A stretch of DNA of 64,000 bases from Stutzerimonas kunmingensis (GTDB lineage Bacteria; Pseudomonadota; Gammaproteobacteria; Pseudomonadales; Pseudomonadaceae): assembly GCF_002929225.1 (NCBI RefSeq), contig NZ_PISM01000022.1, positions 744,001 through 808,000 of the forward strand. The letters run 5' to 3'. A program made the translations under genes and the position numbers. Numbering within the stretch: the first letter of the stretch is position 1; each line of letters starts with the position of its first letter. Below the pieces are notes generated by a model, which saw nothing but the letters and a program-made list of their open reading frames with translations, was not told the origin of the DNA and did not search any database. This document shows positions 27,140-35,058 of the stretch, piece after piece.

Positions 27140-27826
27140 ATGCGTACGCTCGCTCTTGCCCTGCTCGCCTGCTTCGTTCCGCTGACTCATGCCAGCGAGG
27201 CGGTCGTCGAGCGCTTCAACTACGTCATGGCCGATGAGCAACGGCGCGAGCAGGCCAGCCTGGCCGGTCAGGAACGCGCCGTGTTCTGTTCCTATTGCCA
27301 CGGCGAAACCGGCAACAGCAAGCGCAAGCACATTCCCAATCTTGCCGGGCAGAATCCGCGATACCTGTTCCACGCCTTCGAGAAGTTCGCCAGCGGCGAG
27401 CGCACCGACTTTGTCATGTCCAAGCTGGCGCAGAATCTCAGCATGGAGGAGCGGGTGAACATCGCGGTGTTCTTCAGCCAGCAGAAGGTCAATCCGCCGG
27501 AAGGTGCGACGGATGCAGCCTTGCGCAATACCGGCGAGAAGATCTTCCAGACCACCTGCACCGGCTGCCATGGCGCGCATGCGGAGGGCATGGAGACCAT
27601 GCCGCGGCTGGCCGGACAGCCCGACGAATACATCCGCAAGGCATTGACGCGTTTCCGCGAGAACGATCCCAGCCGCGCAGGTTCGGTGATGATTGGCGTC
27701 GCCGCGCAGCTTTCCGCGACAGACGTGGAGGCGCTGGCGGCCTATCTCTCGCAGCTGAAGCTGACGCCGGCCGAGGAGATGGCCAACATCAACCGTTTGC
27801 GCAACGTTACAGCCGCCGCTCAGTAA
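27140..27826 (+). CDS. Diheme cytochrome c4
   Basis: About 228 aa. Signal peptide (LALALLACFVPLTHA) then two cytochrome c domains, each with a CxxCH heme site (CSYCHG in domain 1, CTGCHG in domain 2) and later Met ligands (likely MSKLAQNLS and MIGVAAQLS regions). These periplasmic proteins pass electrons to oxidases. The start ATG 27140 opens the signal peptide. Its last seven bases overlap the convergent codA gene. Confidence 0.88.
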   Translation: MRTLALALLACFVPLTHASEAVVERFNYVMADEQRREQASLAGQERAVFCSYCHGETGNSKRKHIPNLAGQNPRYLFHAFEKFASGERTDFVMSKLAQNLSMEERVNIAVFFSQQKVNPPEGATDAALRNTGEKIFQTTCTGCHGAHAEGMETMPRLAGQPDEYIRKALTRFRENDPSRAGSVMIGVAAQLSATDVEALAAYLSQLKLTPAEEMANINRLRNVTAAAQ

Positions 27827-29055
27827 CGCTGGATCTGCGCCGGCGTGCGGCGCATCAGTACTTCGCCATTGCGCACCGAAAGCAGGGCATGGCCCTGGGT
27901 GCGCAGCATCTCGTAGTCGTCCGGCGCCGACAGCACCAGCAGGTTGGCCGGGCGCCCCACTTCCAGTCCGTAGCGCTCGCCCAGGTTCAGCGTCCGTGCG
28001 CTGTTGCCGGTGATCAAGTCCAGGCCGCGCTGCAGGTCCTCGTAGCCGAGCATGTGACAGATGTGCAGCCCGGCTTCGAGGATGCGCAGGATGTTGCCGT
28101 TGCCCAGCGGATACCAGGGGTCGACGATGGAATCCTGACCGAAGCAGATGTTCATCCCGGCGCGGTCGATCTCGGCCACACGGGTCAGGCCGCGGCGCTT
28201 GGGGTAGGTGTCGAAGCGGCCCTGCAGGTGGATACTCTCGGTCGGGCAGGAAACGAAGTTGATCTTCGACATCTTGAGCAGGCGGAACAGCTTGGAGCAG
28301 TAGGCGTTGTCGTAAGAGCCCATCGCCGTGGTGTGGCTGGCGGTGACGCGCTCGCCCATCTCGCGCACACGGGCTTCCTCGGCGAGCACTTCGAGAAAGC
28401 GTGACTGTGGGTCGTCGGTTTCGTCGCAATGCACGTCCACCATGCAGCCGCTGCGCTCGGCCAGGTCCATGAGGAACTTGATCGAGCTGACGCCCTGGTC
28501 GCGGGTGTTCTCGAAGTGCGGAATGCCGCCGACCACATCGGCGCCCATGGCGATCGCCTCGGTCATCAACTCGCGACCGCCCTTGAACGACTCTATGCCC
28601 TCCTGTGGGAAGGCGACGATCTGCAGGTCGATCAGGTGGCGGGTTTCCTCGCGCACCTCGATCATCGATTTGAGCGCCGACAGCGTCGGGTCGGTGACGT
28701 CGACGTGGGTTCGCACATGCTGGATGCCGTGGTCGACCAGCATGTCGATGGTCTTCTTCGCCCGCGCCTTGGTGTCCTCGTGGGTCACCAGCGCCTTGCG
28801 CTCGCCCCAGCGTTCGATGCCCTCGAACAGCGTGCCGCTCATGTTCCATGCCGGCTCGCCAGCGGTGAGGGTGGCGTCCAGGTGAATGTGCGGCTCGATG
28901 AAGGGTGGCACCACCAGATTGCTGGCGGCGTCGATGTCGCCCTCGTTGGCTTCGGCTGGTGCCTGCTGCGCGCTGATGGAAGCGATGCGTGCGCCGTTTA
29001 GTTCGATGCGGTAGAGGCCGCTGCGGCCGCGCAGGCGGGCGTTGAGGATGTTCAT
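27820..29055 (-). CDS. codA: Cytosine deaminase
   Basis: About 411 aa. Converts cytosine to uracil and ammonia in the cytoplasm. The amidohydrolase metal site is complete: HIHLD near the N-terminus, DVHCDETDDP, ASHTTAMGSY and FGQDSIVDPWYP. VAFPQEGIES supplies the conserved Gln. It follows codB by 13 bases on the same strand. Its product, uracil, is the RutR effector, which ties it to the regulator at the left of the window. Confidence 0.95.
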   Translation of the reverse strand: MNILNARLRGRSGLYRIELNGARIASISAQQAPAEANEGDIDAASNLVVPPFIEPHIHLDATLTAGEPAWNMSGTLFEGIERWGERKALVTHEDTKARAKKTIDMLVDHGIQHVRTHVDVTDPTLSALKSMIEVREETRHLIDLQIVAFPQEGIESFKGGRELMTEAIAMGADVVGGIPHFENTRDQGVSSIKFLMDLAERSGCMVDVHCDETDDPQSRFLEVLAEEARVREMGERVTASHTTAMGSYDNAYCSKLFRLLKMSKINFVSCPTESIHLQGRFDTYPKRRGLTRVAEIDRAGMNICFGQDSIVDPWYPLGNGNILRILEAGLHICHMLGYEDLQRGLDLITGNSARTLNLGERYGLEVGRPANLLVLSAPDDYEMLRTQGHALLSVRNGEVLMRRTPAQIQRY

Positions 29056-29068
29056 GGTGACTCCTTGA

Positions 29069-30346
29069 TCAGCGTGCGTCGGTTTGCGTCAGCACCGTGC
29101 GCGACAGGGCCAGGCGCTGACCCTCGTACAGCACAATATAGGCTGCGGCGGCCACCAGTATGCCGACGATGGGCGCCACCCAGGGCGAGAAATAGGCGCA
29201 GGCGGCGCCCAGCACATAGGCCGCCAGGCCCAGGCTGTTGTATTTCGGCAGGCGCGCCTCGGCCAGTTTCGGGTATTGCCCGCGATGGCGGTAGAAGTAG
29301 TCGGCCATGATCACGCCGCCGATGGGCGGGATGATCGAGCCGAGCAGGATCAGGAAGGGGATCAGCAGTTCGTACATGCCGCCCAGCGCCAGCAGCGTGC
29401 CGACGAAGGCGCCGCCAAGGGTCACCAGGCGGCGGCGCTCGGTGCGCAGCAGGTTGCAGCCGGCCGCGGCGAAGTTGTAGATGGTGTTGTCCTGCGTGGT
29501 CCAGAGGTTGAGAAAGAGCATCACCACCGCGGCCATCGACAACCCCTGCAGCACCAGCACTTCGACGATATCCGGCTGCTGGTAGACGATTGCTCCGTAG
29601 GCGCCGGCAACGATCATCAGGCCGTTGCCGATGAAGAAGCCGATCAAACTGGCCCATACCGCGACCTTGCTGCTGCGGGCGAAACGCGTCCAGTTGGTGG
29701 CCTGGGTCGCGCCGCTGACGAAGGTGCCGAAGATCATGGTGATGGCCATGCCGAGGGTAAGGGTGTCGCCCGGTTGCACGGCGAGCAGGCCGTCCAGCCC
29801 GCCAATGTCACGGGTGGCGGTCCACAGCGAGGCAATCAGCAGAATCAGCATCGCTGGCACCGCGATGCGCGAGAGCAGGTCGAGGCCCTTGTAGCCGACG
29901 AAGGCGGTCAGGCAGAAGCCGAAACCGAACAGCACCATCAACGGCAGCGTCCAGCTTTCCGGCAACTCCAGCAGCCGCACCAGGACGATGGCGATGGTCG
30001 CCGTGCCCCAGGCATACCAGCCGATCTGGGTGAAGCCAAGCAGGAAGTCGGACAGCCGGCTGCCGACTTCGCCGAAGCAGAAGCGCCCCATCAGTACCGA
30101 GTTCAGCCCGCTGCGGCAGGCGATCAGACCGAGCACCGCGGCATAGGCGCCGAGCAGCAGATTGCCGATCACCGCTGCCCAGAGCATGGTCTTGAAGTCG
30201 AAGGCGAGGCCGATCTTGCCGCCGGCGAACATGGTGGCGGTGAAGAAGGTGAAGCCGAACAGCAGGATGGAGGTGGACCACAGCCCCTTGCGCGCGCCGG
30301 CTGGCACTTCGCTCAGGGGGTAGTCGGTATCGACGGGCTGTTTCAT
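29069..30346 (-). CDS. codB: Cytosine permease (NCS1 family)
   Basis: About 425 aa with twelve predicted helices. Typical CodB sequences are present: DYPLSEVPAGARKGLWSTS at the start, RCGLNSVLMGRFCFGEVGS-type helix 3 (here CRSGLNSVLMGRFCFGE), and GGVIMADYF near the end. It imports cytosine with protons. ATG 30346 matches the family start. A degenerate RutR-like site lies 53 bases upstream. Confidence 0.93.
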   Translation of the reverse strand: MKQPVDTDYPLSEVPAGARKGLWSTSILLFGFTFFTATMFAGGKIGLAFDFKTMLWAAVIGNLLLGAYAAVLGLIACRSGLNSVLMGRFCFGEVGSRLSDFLLGFTQIGWYAWGTATIAIVLVRLLELPESWTLPLMVLFGFGFCLTAFVGYKGLDLLSRIAVPAMLILLIASLWTATRDIGGLDGLLAVQPGDTLTLGMAITMIFGTFVSGATQATNWTRFARSSKVAVWASLIGFFIGNGLMIVAGAYGAIVYQQPDIVEVLVLQGLSMAAVVMLFLNLWTTQDNTIYNFAAAGCNLLRTERRRLVTLGGAFVGTLLALGGMYELLIPFLILLGSIIPPIGGVIMADYFYRHRGQYPKLAEARLPKYNSLGLAAYVLGAACAYFSPWVAPIVGILVAAAAYIVLYEGQRLALSRTVLTQTDAR

Positions 30347-30398
30347 GGTGGATGCTCCGCAAGGTGGATGCAGCCAGATTGCAGATGCCATGCCATTG

Positions 30399-30414
30399 CT
30401 GACCGATCGGCCAA
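30399..30414. promoter_or_regulatory. Degenerate RutR-like site upstream of codBA
   Basis: CTGACCGATCGGCCAA matches 10 of 14 defined positions of TTGACCANNTGGTCAA, and its halves mirror each other at 5 of 7 positions. Position, 53 bases before codB, fits an operator. Weaker than the site before rutR. Confidence 0.35.
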
Positions 30415-30429
30415 CTCGGCGCGCGGCGC

Positions 30430-30444
30430 GATGACGTGGTCATC
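30430..30444. promoter_or_regulatory. Perfect palindrome GATGAC-GTG-GTCATC
   Basis: Six-base arms with a three-base centre, 84 bases upstream of codB. Symmetric sites of this size suit GntR- or LysR-type regulators; none is encoded next to it. Confidence 0.4.
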
Positions 30445-30745
30445 AAGGCTGGCTCGTGCTGGTGCAACGAGCTGGCTGCGCGCACCGGAATGGCGCCCTA
30501 GCGCGAAGCTCCCACAAGCGGAGCGACATTCTCTCCCCTGCTGGCCAGCGAGTGCGATCCCGACCAGCGCAGCGAAGCCGGGCAGGCTCCCGCGATGTAC
30601 GCGGCGCTGTTCCAGCGCGAGGCATCGCTCCAGGTGCTGCGCGAGCGCGGTGCGAACCTGAACGCGGCGGGCCCCGCTGGGCAACAGCGTGGAAAGCCTG
30701 GCACGCGGGGAGATCTGCACCCGCTGATGGGTTTGGCCCGGCCCC

Positions 30746-31195
30746 TTAGTAGCTCTTGTAGGGCAGGAACTTGCCCGACAGCACGACGTTGACGCGGTCG
30801 CCCTTGGGGTCGCTCTGGCGCTGGATATCCATGGAGAAGTCGATGGCGCTCATGATGCCGTCACCGAACTCCTCGTGGATCAGCTCCTTGATGGTGGTGC
30901 CGTAGACGTTGACCAGTTCGTACCAGCGGTAGATCAGCGGGTCGGTCGGCACCGCGGTGGGCAGCGAGCCCTTGTAGGGAGCGATCTGCAGCCAGGCGAC
31001 GGCTTCGTCGGAGAGTTCGAAGAGCTGCCCCAGGGTTTCCGCCTGGGCCTTGTCGAAGGCCATCTGACCGAGGCAGCCGGCGGTGGTCCACTCCTTGGAC
31101 ATGCCGATGCTTTCGGCGACATGCGCCCACTTCAGGCCCTTGCGCACCTTGGCGGAGACGATCATCTGGGTGACCTGTTCACGACTGCTGATCAT
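30746..31195 (-). CDS. cynS: Cyanase (cyanate hydratase)
   Basis: About 149 aa. Converts cyanate and bicarbonate to ammonia and CO2. The catalytic triad of E. coli CynS (Arg96, Glu99, Ser122) corresponds to Arg90, Glu93 (in IYRWYELVNVYG) and Ser116 (in GDGIMSAIDF), all present. The N-terminal helical HTH-like domain is intact (AHVAESIGMSKEWT). No cynR or cynT is nearby. It lies between a phytanoyl-CoA dioxygenase-like gene and codBA on the same strand, suggesting shared nitrogen-scavenging expression. Confidence 0.96.
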   Translation of the reverse strand: MISSREQVTQMIVSAKVRKGLKWAHVAESIGMSKEWTTAGCLGQMAFDKAQAETLGQLFELSDEAVAWLQIAPYKGSLPTAVPTDPLIYRWYELVNVYGTTIKELIHEEFGDGIMSAIDFSMDIQRQSDPKGDRVNVVLSGKFLPYKSY

Positions 31196-31279
31196 GGCGA
31201 ATCCTCATCTGGCGAATGCGAGTCAATGGCCGCACGGGCGCGGCGGGCCTCGGTCGATGCAGGTTCGGTGCCAGGGGAT

Positions 31280-32041
31280 TCAGTCGTATTCGGCCGCCTC
31301 GTGCTCGCCGAGCAGACGACGCTGGCGCGGCGTGGCAGCGGCAAGCACCGCGGGGTTGAAGCTGAAGTGCAGGTAGGGCGAGAACTTCTGCGCCACCATG
31401 CGCCGGCCGTAGTGGATCTGCAGCAGGTAGCGACTGCGCTCGGCGGTGCGGTTGCGACTGCCGGCGTGCCAGAGGTCGCTGCGAAAGAACAGCAGGTCGC
31501 CGGCCTGGTACAGCACTGGCTCAGGCGCGCGGCCGTGCCACTGCGTTTCGCCTGGGCGCGGCTTGCGCCCGGCGCGGTGGCTGCCGGGAATCACCAGGGT
31601 CGGGCAGAGGTCGGCGTCGATGTCGTCCAGGTACAGGTGCGCGGTGCAGACCTGCATCGGCAGCTCGAAGGCGGGGTCGGCGAGCAGGCTTTCCGGCAGC
31701 TCCATGGCCAGGTAGTCGGCATGCAGCTCGCCGCCGATAAAGCCCGGGCGGCTGCGCCAGGCGGTCTGGCCGATGATGTGGCAGTCCGTGCCGAGCGCCG
31801 CCTCGGCCAGTTCGATCACGCCGGGCAGATCGAGAAAGCGCAGCCAGAACGGCGAGCGATTGAAGACGCACTTGAAGTGATCGTCGACCAGGCCTTGGTA
31901 ATCCCAGTGGATGGGTTCGAGGCCATCGATGGCTTCGCGCAGCTCCGTGATCGTTGGCGGATCGATCACCGCAGGCAGCAGCACGAAGCCCTGTTGGTGC
32001 AGGGCGGCGAGCTGTTGCTGGAGATCGCTGGATTCAGGCAT
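31280..32041 (-). CDS. Phytanoyl-CoA dioxygenase family protein
   Basis: About 253 aa, Fe(II)/2-oxoglutarate type. GGELHADYLAMELP supplies HxD, and GSHRAGRKPRP supplies the distal His, with a following Arg. LHQQGFVLLPAVIDPPTITE at the N-terminus is typical. Substrate unknown; relatives hydroxylate ectoine, small acids or nucleobase-like compounds. It lies 84 bases upstream of cynS on the same strand, so co-transcription is plausible. Confidence 0.85.
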   Translation of the reverse strand: MPESSDLQQQLAALHQQGFVLLPAVIDPPTITELREAIDGLEPIHWDYQGLVDDHFKCVFNRSPFWLRFLDLPGVIELAEAALGTDCHIIGQTAWRSRPGFIGGELHADYLAMELPESLLADPAFELPMQVCTAHLYLDDIDADLCPTLVIPGSHRAGRKPRPGETQWHGRAPEPVLYQAGDLLFFRSDLWHAGSRNRTAERSRYLLQIHYGRRMVAQKFSPYLHFSFNPAVLAAATPRQRRLLGEHEAAEYD

Positions 32042-32238
32042 GGCGGTAAACGGTCGGACGACTATCGCTCAGCATAGGCAGCGTGGGCGCCCGTTGAAAG
32101 CCGGCTGAAAGCTTGCCGCGCTACTGTGCCGGCGCTGCTTCGGCAGCCAGCTGCGTGGTCACGAGCCGCGCGACTGTCTCCTCGCTCCGGCGTACCCGGC
32201 GGCGTCGCCAGAAGCGGCGTCACCGGCGCGCACCTTGC

Positions 32239-33435
32239 CTAGTTCGAAACCACCCGTGCGATGGCCTTGGCCAGCGCATCCAGGCGCTCGGCATCCAGTC
32301 CGGCGACGTTGGCCCGACCGCTTTCCACCAGATACACCGAATCCTCGGCACGCAGCCGGCGTACCTGCTCGGCGGTCAGGCCGGTGTAGGAGAACATCCC
32401 GCGCTGCTGGGCGATATGCGCAAAGCGCTCGGCCAAGCCGTAGGGCATCAGCGCCTCGACCAGACCGCCGCGCAGGCTGGCGATGCGCCGGCGCATGCGC
32501 TCGACCTCGTCCTGCCAGATCTGCCGCAGCGGCTCGTCGGCGAGGATCGTCGCCACCACCGCAGCGCCGTGGGATGGTGGCGTCGACCAGAGGTTGCGTG
32601 CCAAGGAGGCTAGCTGGCTGCGTACATCGAGCAGGCGCTCGGCATCGCTGGTGACGGCGATCAGCGCGCCGGTGCGTTCACGGTAGAGGCCAAAGTTCTT
32701 CGAGCAGGAGCTGGTGATGAGCATTTCCGGCAGCGTTTCGGCGAACAGTCGAACTGCCCAGGCGTCCTCTTCCAGTCCGTCGCCGAAGCCCTGGTAGGCG
32801 AAGTCGAACAGTGGCAGCAGCTCGCGCGCACGCACCACCTCCAGCACCCGCAGCCAGTCGTCGTGATCCAGATCGAAGCCGGTGGGGTTGTGGCAGCAGG
32901 CGTGCAGCAGCACCACGTCGCCGCATGGCACCTGCTGCAGTGCGGCGAGCATGTCGTCGACATCAAGGCGGTTCTCGGCACCGACGTAGGGGTAGTGCTG
33001 CACGCGCAGGCCGGCGGCGGCGAACAGGGTTTCGTGAATCGGCCAGGTCGGATCGCTCAGCCAGATGCTGCGCCCGGGCAGGCACTTGGCGATGAACTCG
33101 CCGGCCAGGCGCAGTGCGCCGGTGCCACCCGGCGCCTGGGTGCAGCCGGCTCGCTGCTCGCCAAGGGCAATGGCGCGGCTGCCGAGCACCTGACGCAGCA
33201 AAAGGACGCCGAACTGGGCGTCGCCGTGGCCGCCGATGTAGCTCTTGGTCTGCTCGCTGTCCACCAGGCGCTGCTCGGCCAGCTTCACCGCACGCGGGAT
33301 CGGCGTCAGGCCCTGGGCATCCTTGTAGACGCCGACGCCCAGGTCGAGCTTGGCCGGGTTGGGATCGGCGCGATACAGGTCCATCAGGCCAAGGATCGGA
33401 TCGCCGGGCACGCGAGGAATCTGGTCGAAGTGCAT
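32239..33435 (-). CDS. phhC: Aromatic amino-acid aminotransferase
   Basis: About 398 aa, class I PLP aminotransferase. The PLP lysine is in SSCSKNFGLYRERTG; ACCHNPTGFD and VYLVESGRANVAGLD fit the aspartate/tyrosine subfamily, including the Arg near the end (here ESGRANVAG). It overlaps phhB by one base. In Pseudomonas, PhhC moves amino groups to and from phenylalanine and tyrosine, so this belongs to the phenylalanine pathway. Confidence 0.93.
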   Translation of the reverse strand: MHFDQIPRVPGDPILGLMDLYRADPNPAKLDLGVGVYKDAQGLTPIPRAVKLAEQRLVDSEQTKSYIGGHGDAQFGVLLLRQVLGSRAIALGEQRAGCTQAPGGTGALRLAGEFIAKCLPGRSIWLSDPTWPIHETLFAAAGLRVQHYPYVGAENRLDVDDMLAALQQVPCGDVVLLHACCHNPTGFDLDHDDWLRVLEVVRARELLPLFDFAYQGFGDGLEEDAWAVRLFAETLPEMLITSSCSKNFGLYRERTGALIAVTSDAERLLDVRSQLASLARNLWSTPPSHGAAVVATILADEPLRQIWQDEVERMRRRIASLRGGLVEALMPYGLAERFAHIAQQRGMFSYTGLTAEQVRRLRAEDSVYLVESGRANVAGLDAERLDALAKAIARVVSN

Positions 33436-33791
33436 TACTTGCGGCCCTCCGCGCTGGCGGCGAGCTGGTCGGTACGCGCGGCCATGATGAAGTCGTTGCG
33501 GTGCAGGCCGCGCATCTCATGGCTCCACCAGGTGACGGTGACCTTGCCCCATTCGGTGAGCAGGGCGGGATGGTGGCCGACCTCCTCGGCGATGGCGCCG
33601 ACGGCATTGGTAAAGGCCAGGGCGTGGCGGAAGTTGCGGAACAGGAAGACACGCTCCAGCTCCATGTGGTCGCCGCGCACTTCGATGTTCCAGTCGGGGA
33701 TTTCGCGGATCAGTTCGGCCAGTTCTTCATCGGATACCTTGGGCGCATCGGCGCGGCAGGCTTCGCACTGGGCTTGGGCGAGGGCGGTCAT
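33435..33791 (-). CDS. phhB: Pterin-4a-carbinolamine dehydratase
   Basis: About 118 aa. The fingerprint is clear: VGHHPALLTEWGKVTVTWW, with the two catalytic His and the core Trp. It recycles the tetrahydropterin cofactor of PhhA. ATG 33791 gives a normal-length protein; an upstream in-frame extension is unlikely. One-base overlap with phhC. Confidence 0.95.
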   Translation of the reverse strand: MTALAQAQCEACRADAPKVSDEELAELIREIPDWNIEVRGDHMELERVFLFRNFRHALAFTNAVGAIAEEVGHHPALLTEWGKVTVTWWSHEMRGLHRNDFIMAARTDQLAASAEGRK

Positions 33792-34023
33792 CGTGTCGGT
33801 CCTTTTGTTTGATGATTGGAAAGGGTAGGTGAAATGGCGGGTGGTGTGGCGGCGGCCGCGTGGATAAGCCTTCGGCGTTATCAACCCTACAAGGCAAGAG
33901 GATTCGCGGCCAGGTTCCTTCCGCAGGGGTGTAGGTCAGCGTCGGCTTCGACCAGCACGCCTGGCCTGTAGGCCGAACGGTGTCTTGCGAAACGCGTGAA
34001 CCGGCCTGCGACGTTGTCCACCA

Positions 34024-34809
34024 CTACGCCGCCTTGGGCGGAAACTTCGGCTGGTGCAGCCCCAGTCGCATGGCCTCACGCACCATCGCCATGATGTCCT
34101 GCTGGGCCAGGTCGAACAGCTGCTTGAGGTCCGGCAGGACGAAGTACAGCGGCTGCAGGATGTCGATGCGATAGGGCGTGCGCATGGCTTCCCTGGCATC
34201 GAACGGCTGCCGCTCCGGCTCGGCGGACAGGCTGTAGAGCGTCTCCTTCGGCGACGAGAGGATGCCGCCGCCATAGATGCGCAGCCCGGCCGGGGTTTCC
34301 ACCAGACCGAACTCGACGGTCATCCAGTACAGCCGTGCGAGAAACACCCGTTCTTCCTTGCTGGCCTTCAAGCCGAGTTGGCCATAAGTGTGGGTGAATT
34401 CGGCGAACCAGGGGTTGGTCAGCAGCGGGCAGTGGCCGAAGATCTCGTGAAAGATGTCCGGCTCCTGCAGATAGTCCAGCTCTTCCGGGGTGCGAATAAA
34501 AGTGGCGACCGGGAAGCGCTTGCTCGCCAGCAGTTCGAAAAAGCGCTGGAAGGGGATCAGCGCCGGTACGCGCTCCACCTGCCATCCGGTGGTTGCCGCC
34601 AGCACGCGATTGATCTCGCCGAGCTGCGGGATGCGCTCGCGGGGCAGGGCGAGCTGGTCGAGGCCGTCGAGGTATTCCTGGCAGGCGCGTCCTTCGAGCA
34701 GCTTCAGCTGCCGCTCGACCAGCGTCTGCCACACCGCGTGTTCGGCGTCCGGGTAATGAATGTGCCCCTGCGCGTCCGGTTCGCGGGCTACGTAGTGGGT
34801 CGTCTTCAT
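34024..34809 (-). CDS. phhA: Phenylalanine-4-hydroxylase
   Basis: About 261 aa, pterin- and iron-dependent. The iron ligands are His121 and His126 in DIFHEIFGHCPLL, and Glu166 in YWMTVEFGLV. It makes tyrosine from phenylalanine. An AGGAG sits seven bases upstream of the ATG on the minus strand. The 232-base gap to phhB is unusual for a phhABC operon and contains no gene, so phhB may use its own promoter. Regulated presumably by PhhR, encoded divergently. Confidence 0.96.
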   Translation of the reverse strand: MKTTHYVAREPDAQGHIHYPDAEHAVWQTLVERQLKLLEGRACQEYLDGLDQLALPRERIPQLGEINRVLAATTGWQVERVPALIPFQRFFELLASKRFPVATFIRTPEELDYLQEPDIFHEIFGHCPLLTNPWFAEFTHTYGQLGLKASKEERVFLARLYWMTVEFGLVETPAGLRIYGGGILSSPKETLYSLSAEPERQPFDAREAMRTPYRIDILQPLYFVLPDLKQLFDLAQQDIMAMVREAMRLGLHQPKFPPKAA

Positions 34810-34929
34810 CGGTACTCCTGCCGCTTGGGCATATTGTTGTTGCCCTCATTCGAACGCGAAGACGTACCGTCGGCGAGTCCCGCTGTGGCGCGATGTCGCA
34901 CCTTGCCTGGTATTGTCTGTAAGGAAAGT

Positions 34930-34945
34930 CTGACGTTTTCGTCAG
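34930..34945. promoter_or_regulatory. Inverted repeat in the phhA-phhR intergenic region
   Basis: CTGACG-TTTT-CGTCAG is a perfect 6-bp-arm palindrome about 115-120 bases from both genes. A TGTAAGG immediately before it resembles a PhhR/TyrR half-box (TGTAAA), but no complete TGTAAA-N6-TTTACA box is present. Confidence 0.4.
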
Positions 34946-35058
34946 TGGCCGGATCAGCGGCATTGTCAAGCGGCTTATCTGGCAAATAATCTTGACGGGA
35001 ATTTGCGGCGCTCGACCGAAGCGCCGTTGGCCCCACAACAAAACAACAGGGCTTCGCC

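Larger units (their letters stand above)
30347..30745. other. 399-base intergenic region before codB
   Basis: Holds two palindromes annotated separately (30399-30414 and 30430-30444). The part nearest cynS (30480-30740) is GC-rich with stretches like GCTCCCACAAGCGGAGCG that resemble relics of Pseudomonas REP elements, but no intact REP hairpin is seen. The open frames here show no homology. Confidence 0.4.

Noticed and set aside
29084..30661. 525-codon plus-strand frame over codB
   Set aside because: His/Gln/Arg-rich translation with no membrane segments; shadow of codB.
30456..30749. Ankyrin-like reading LRERGANLNA in the gap before codB
   Set aside because: Single weak repeat look-alike without neighbours or ribosome site.
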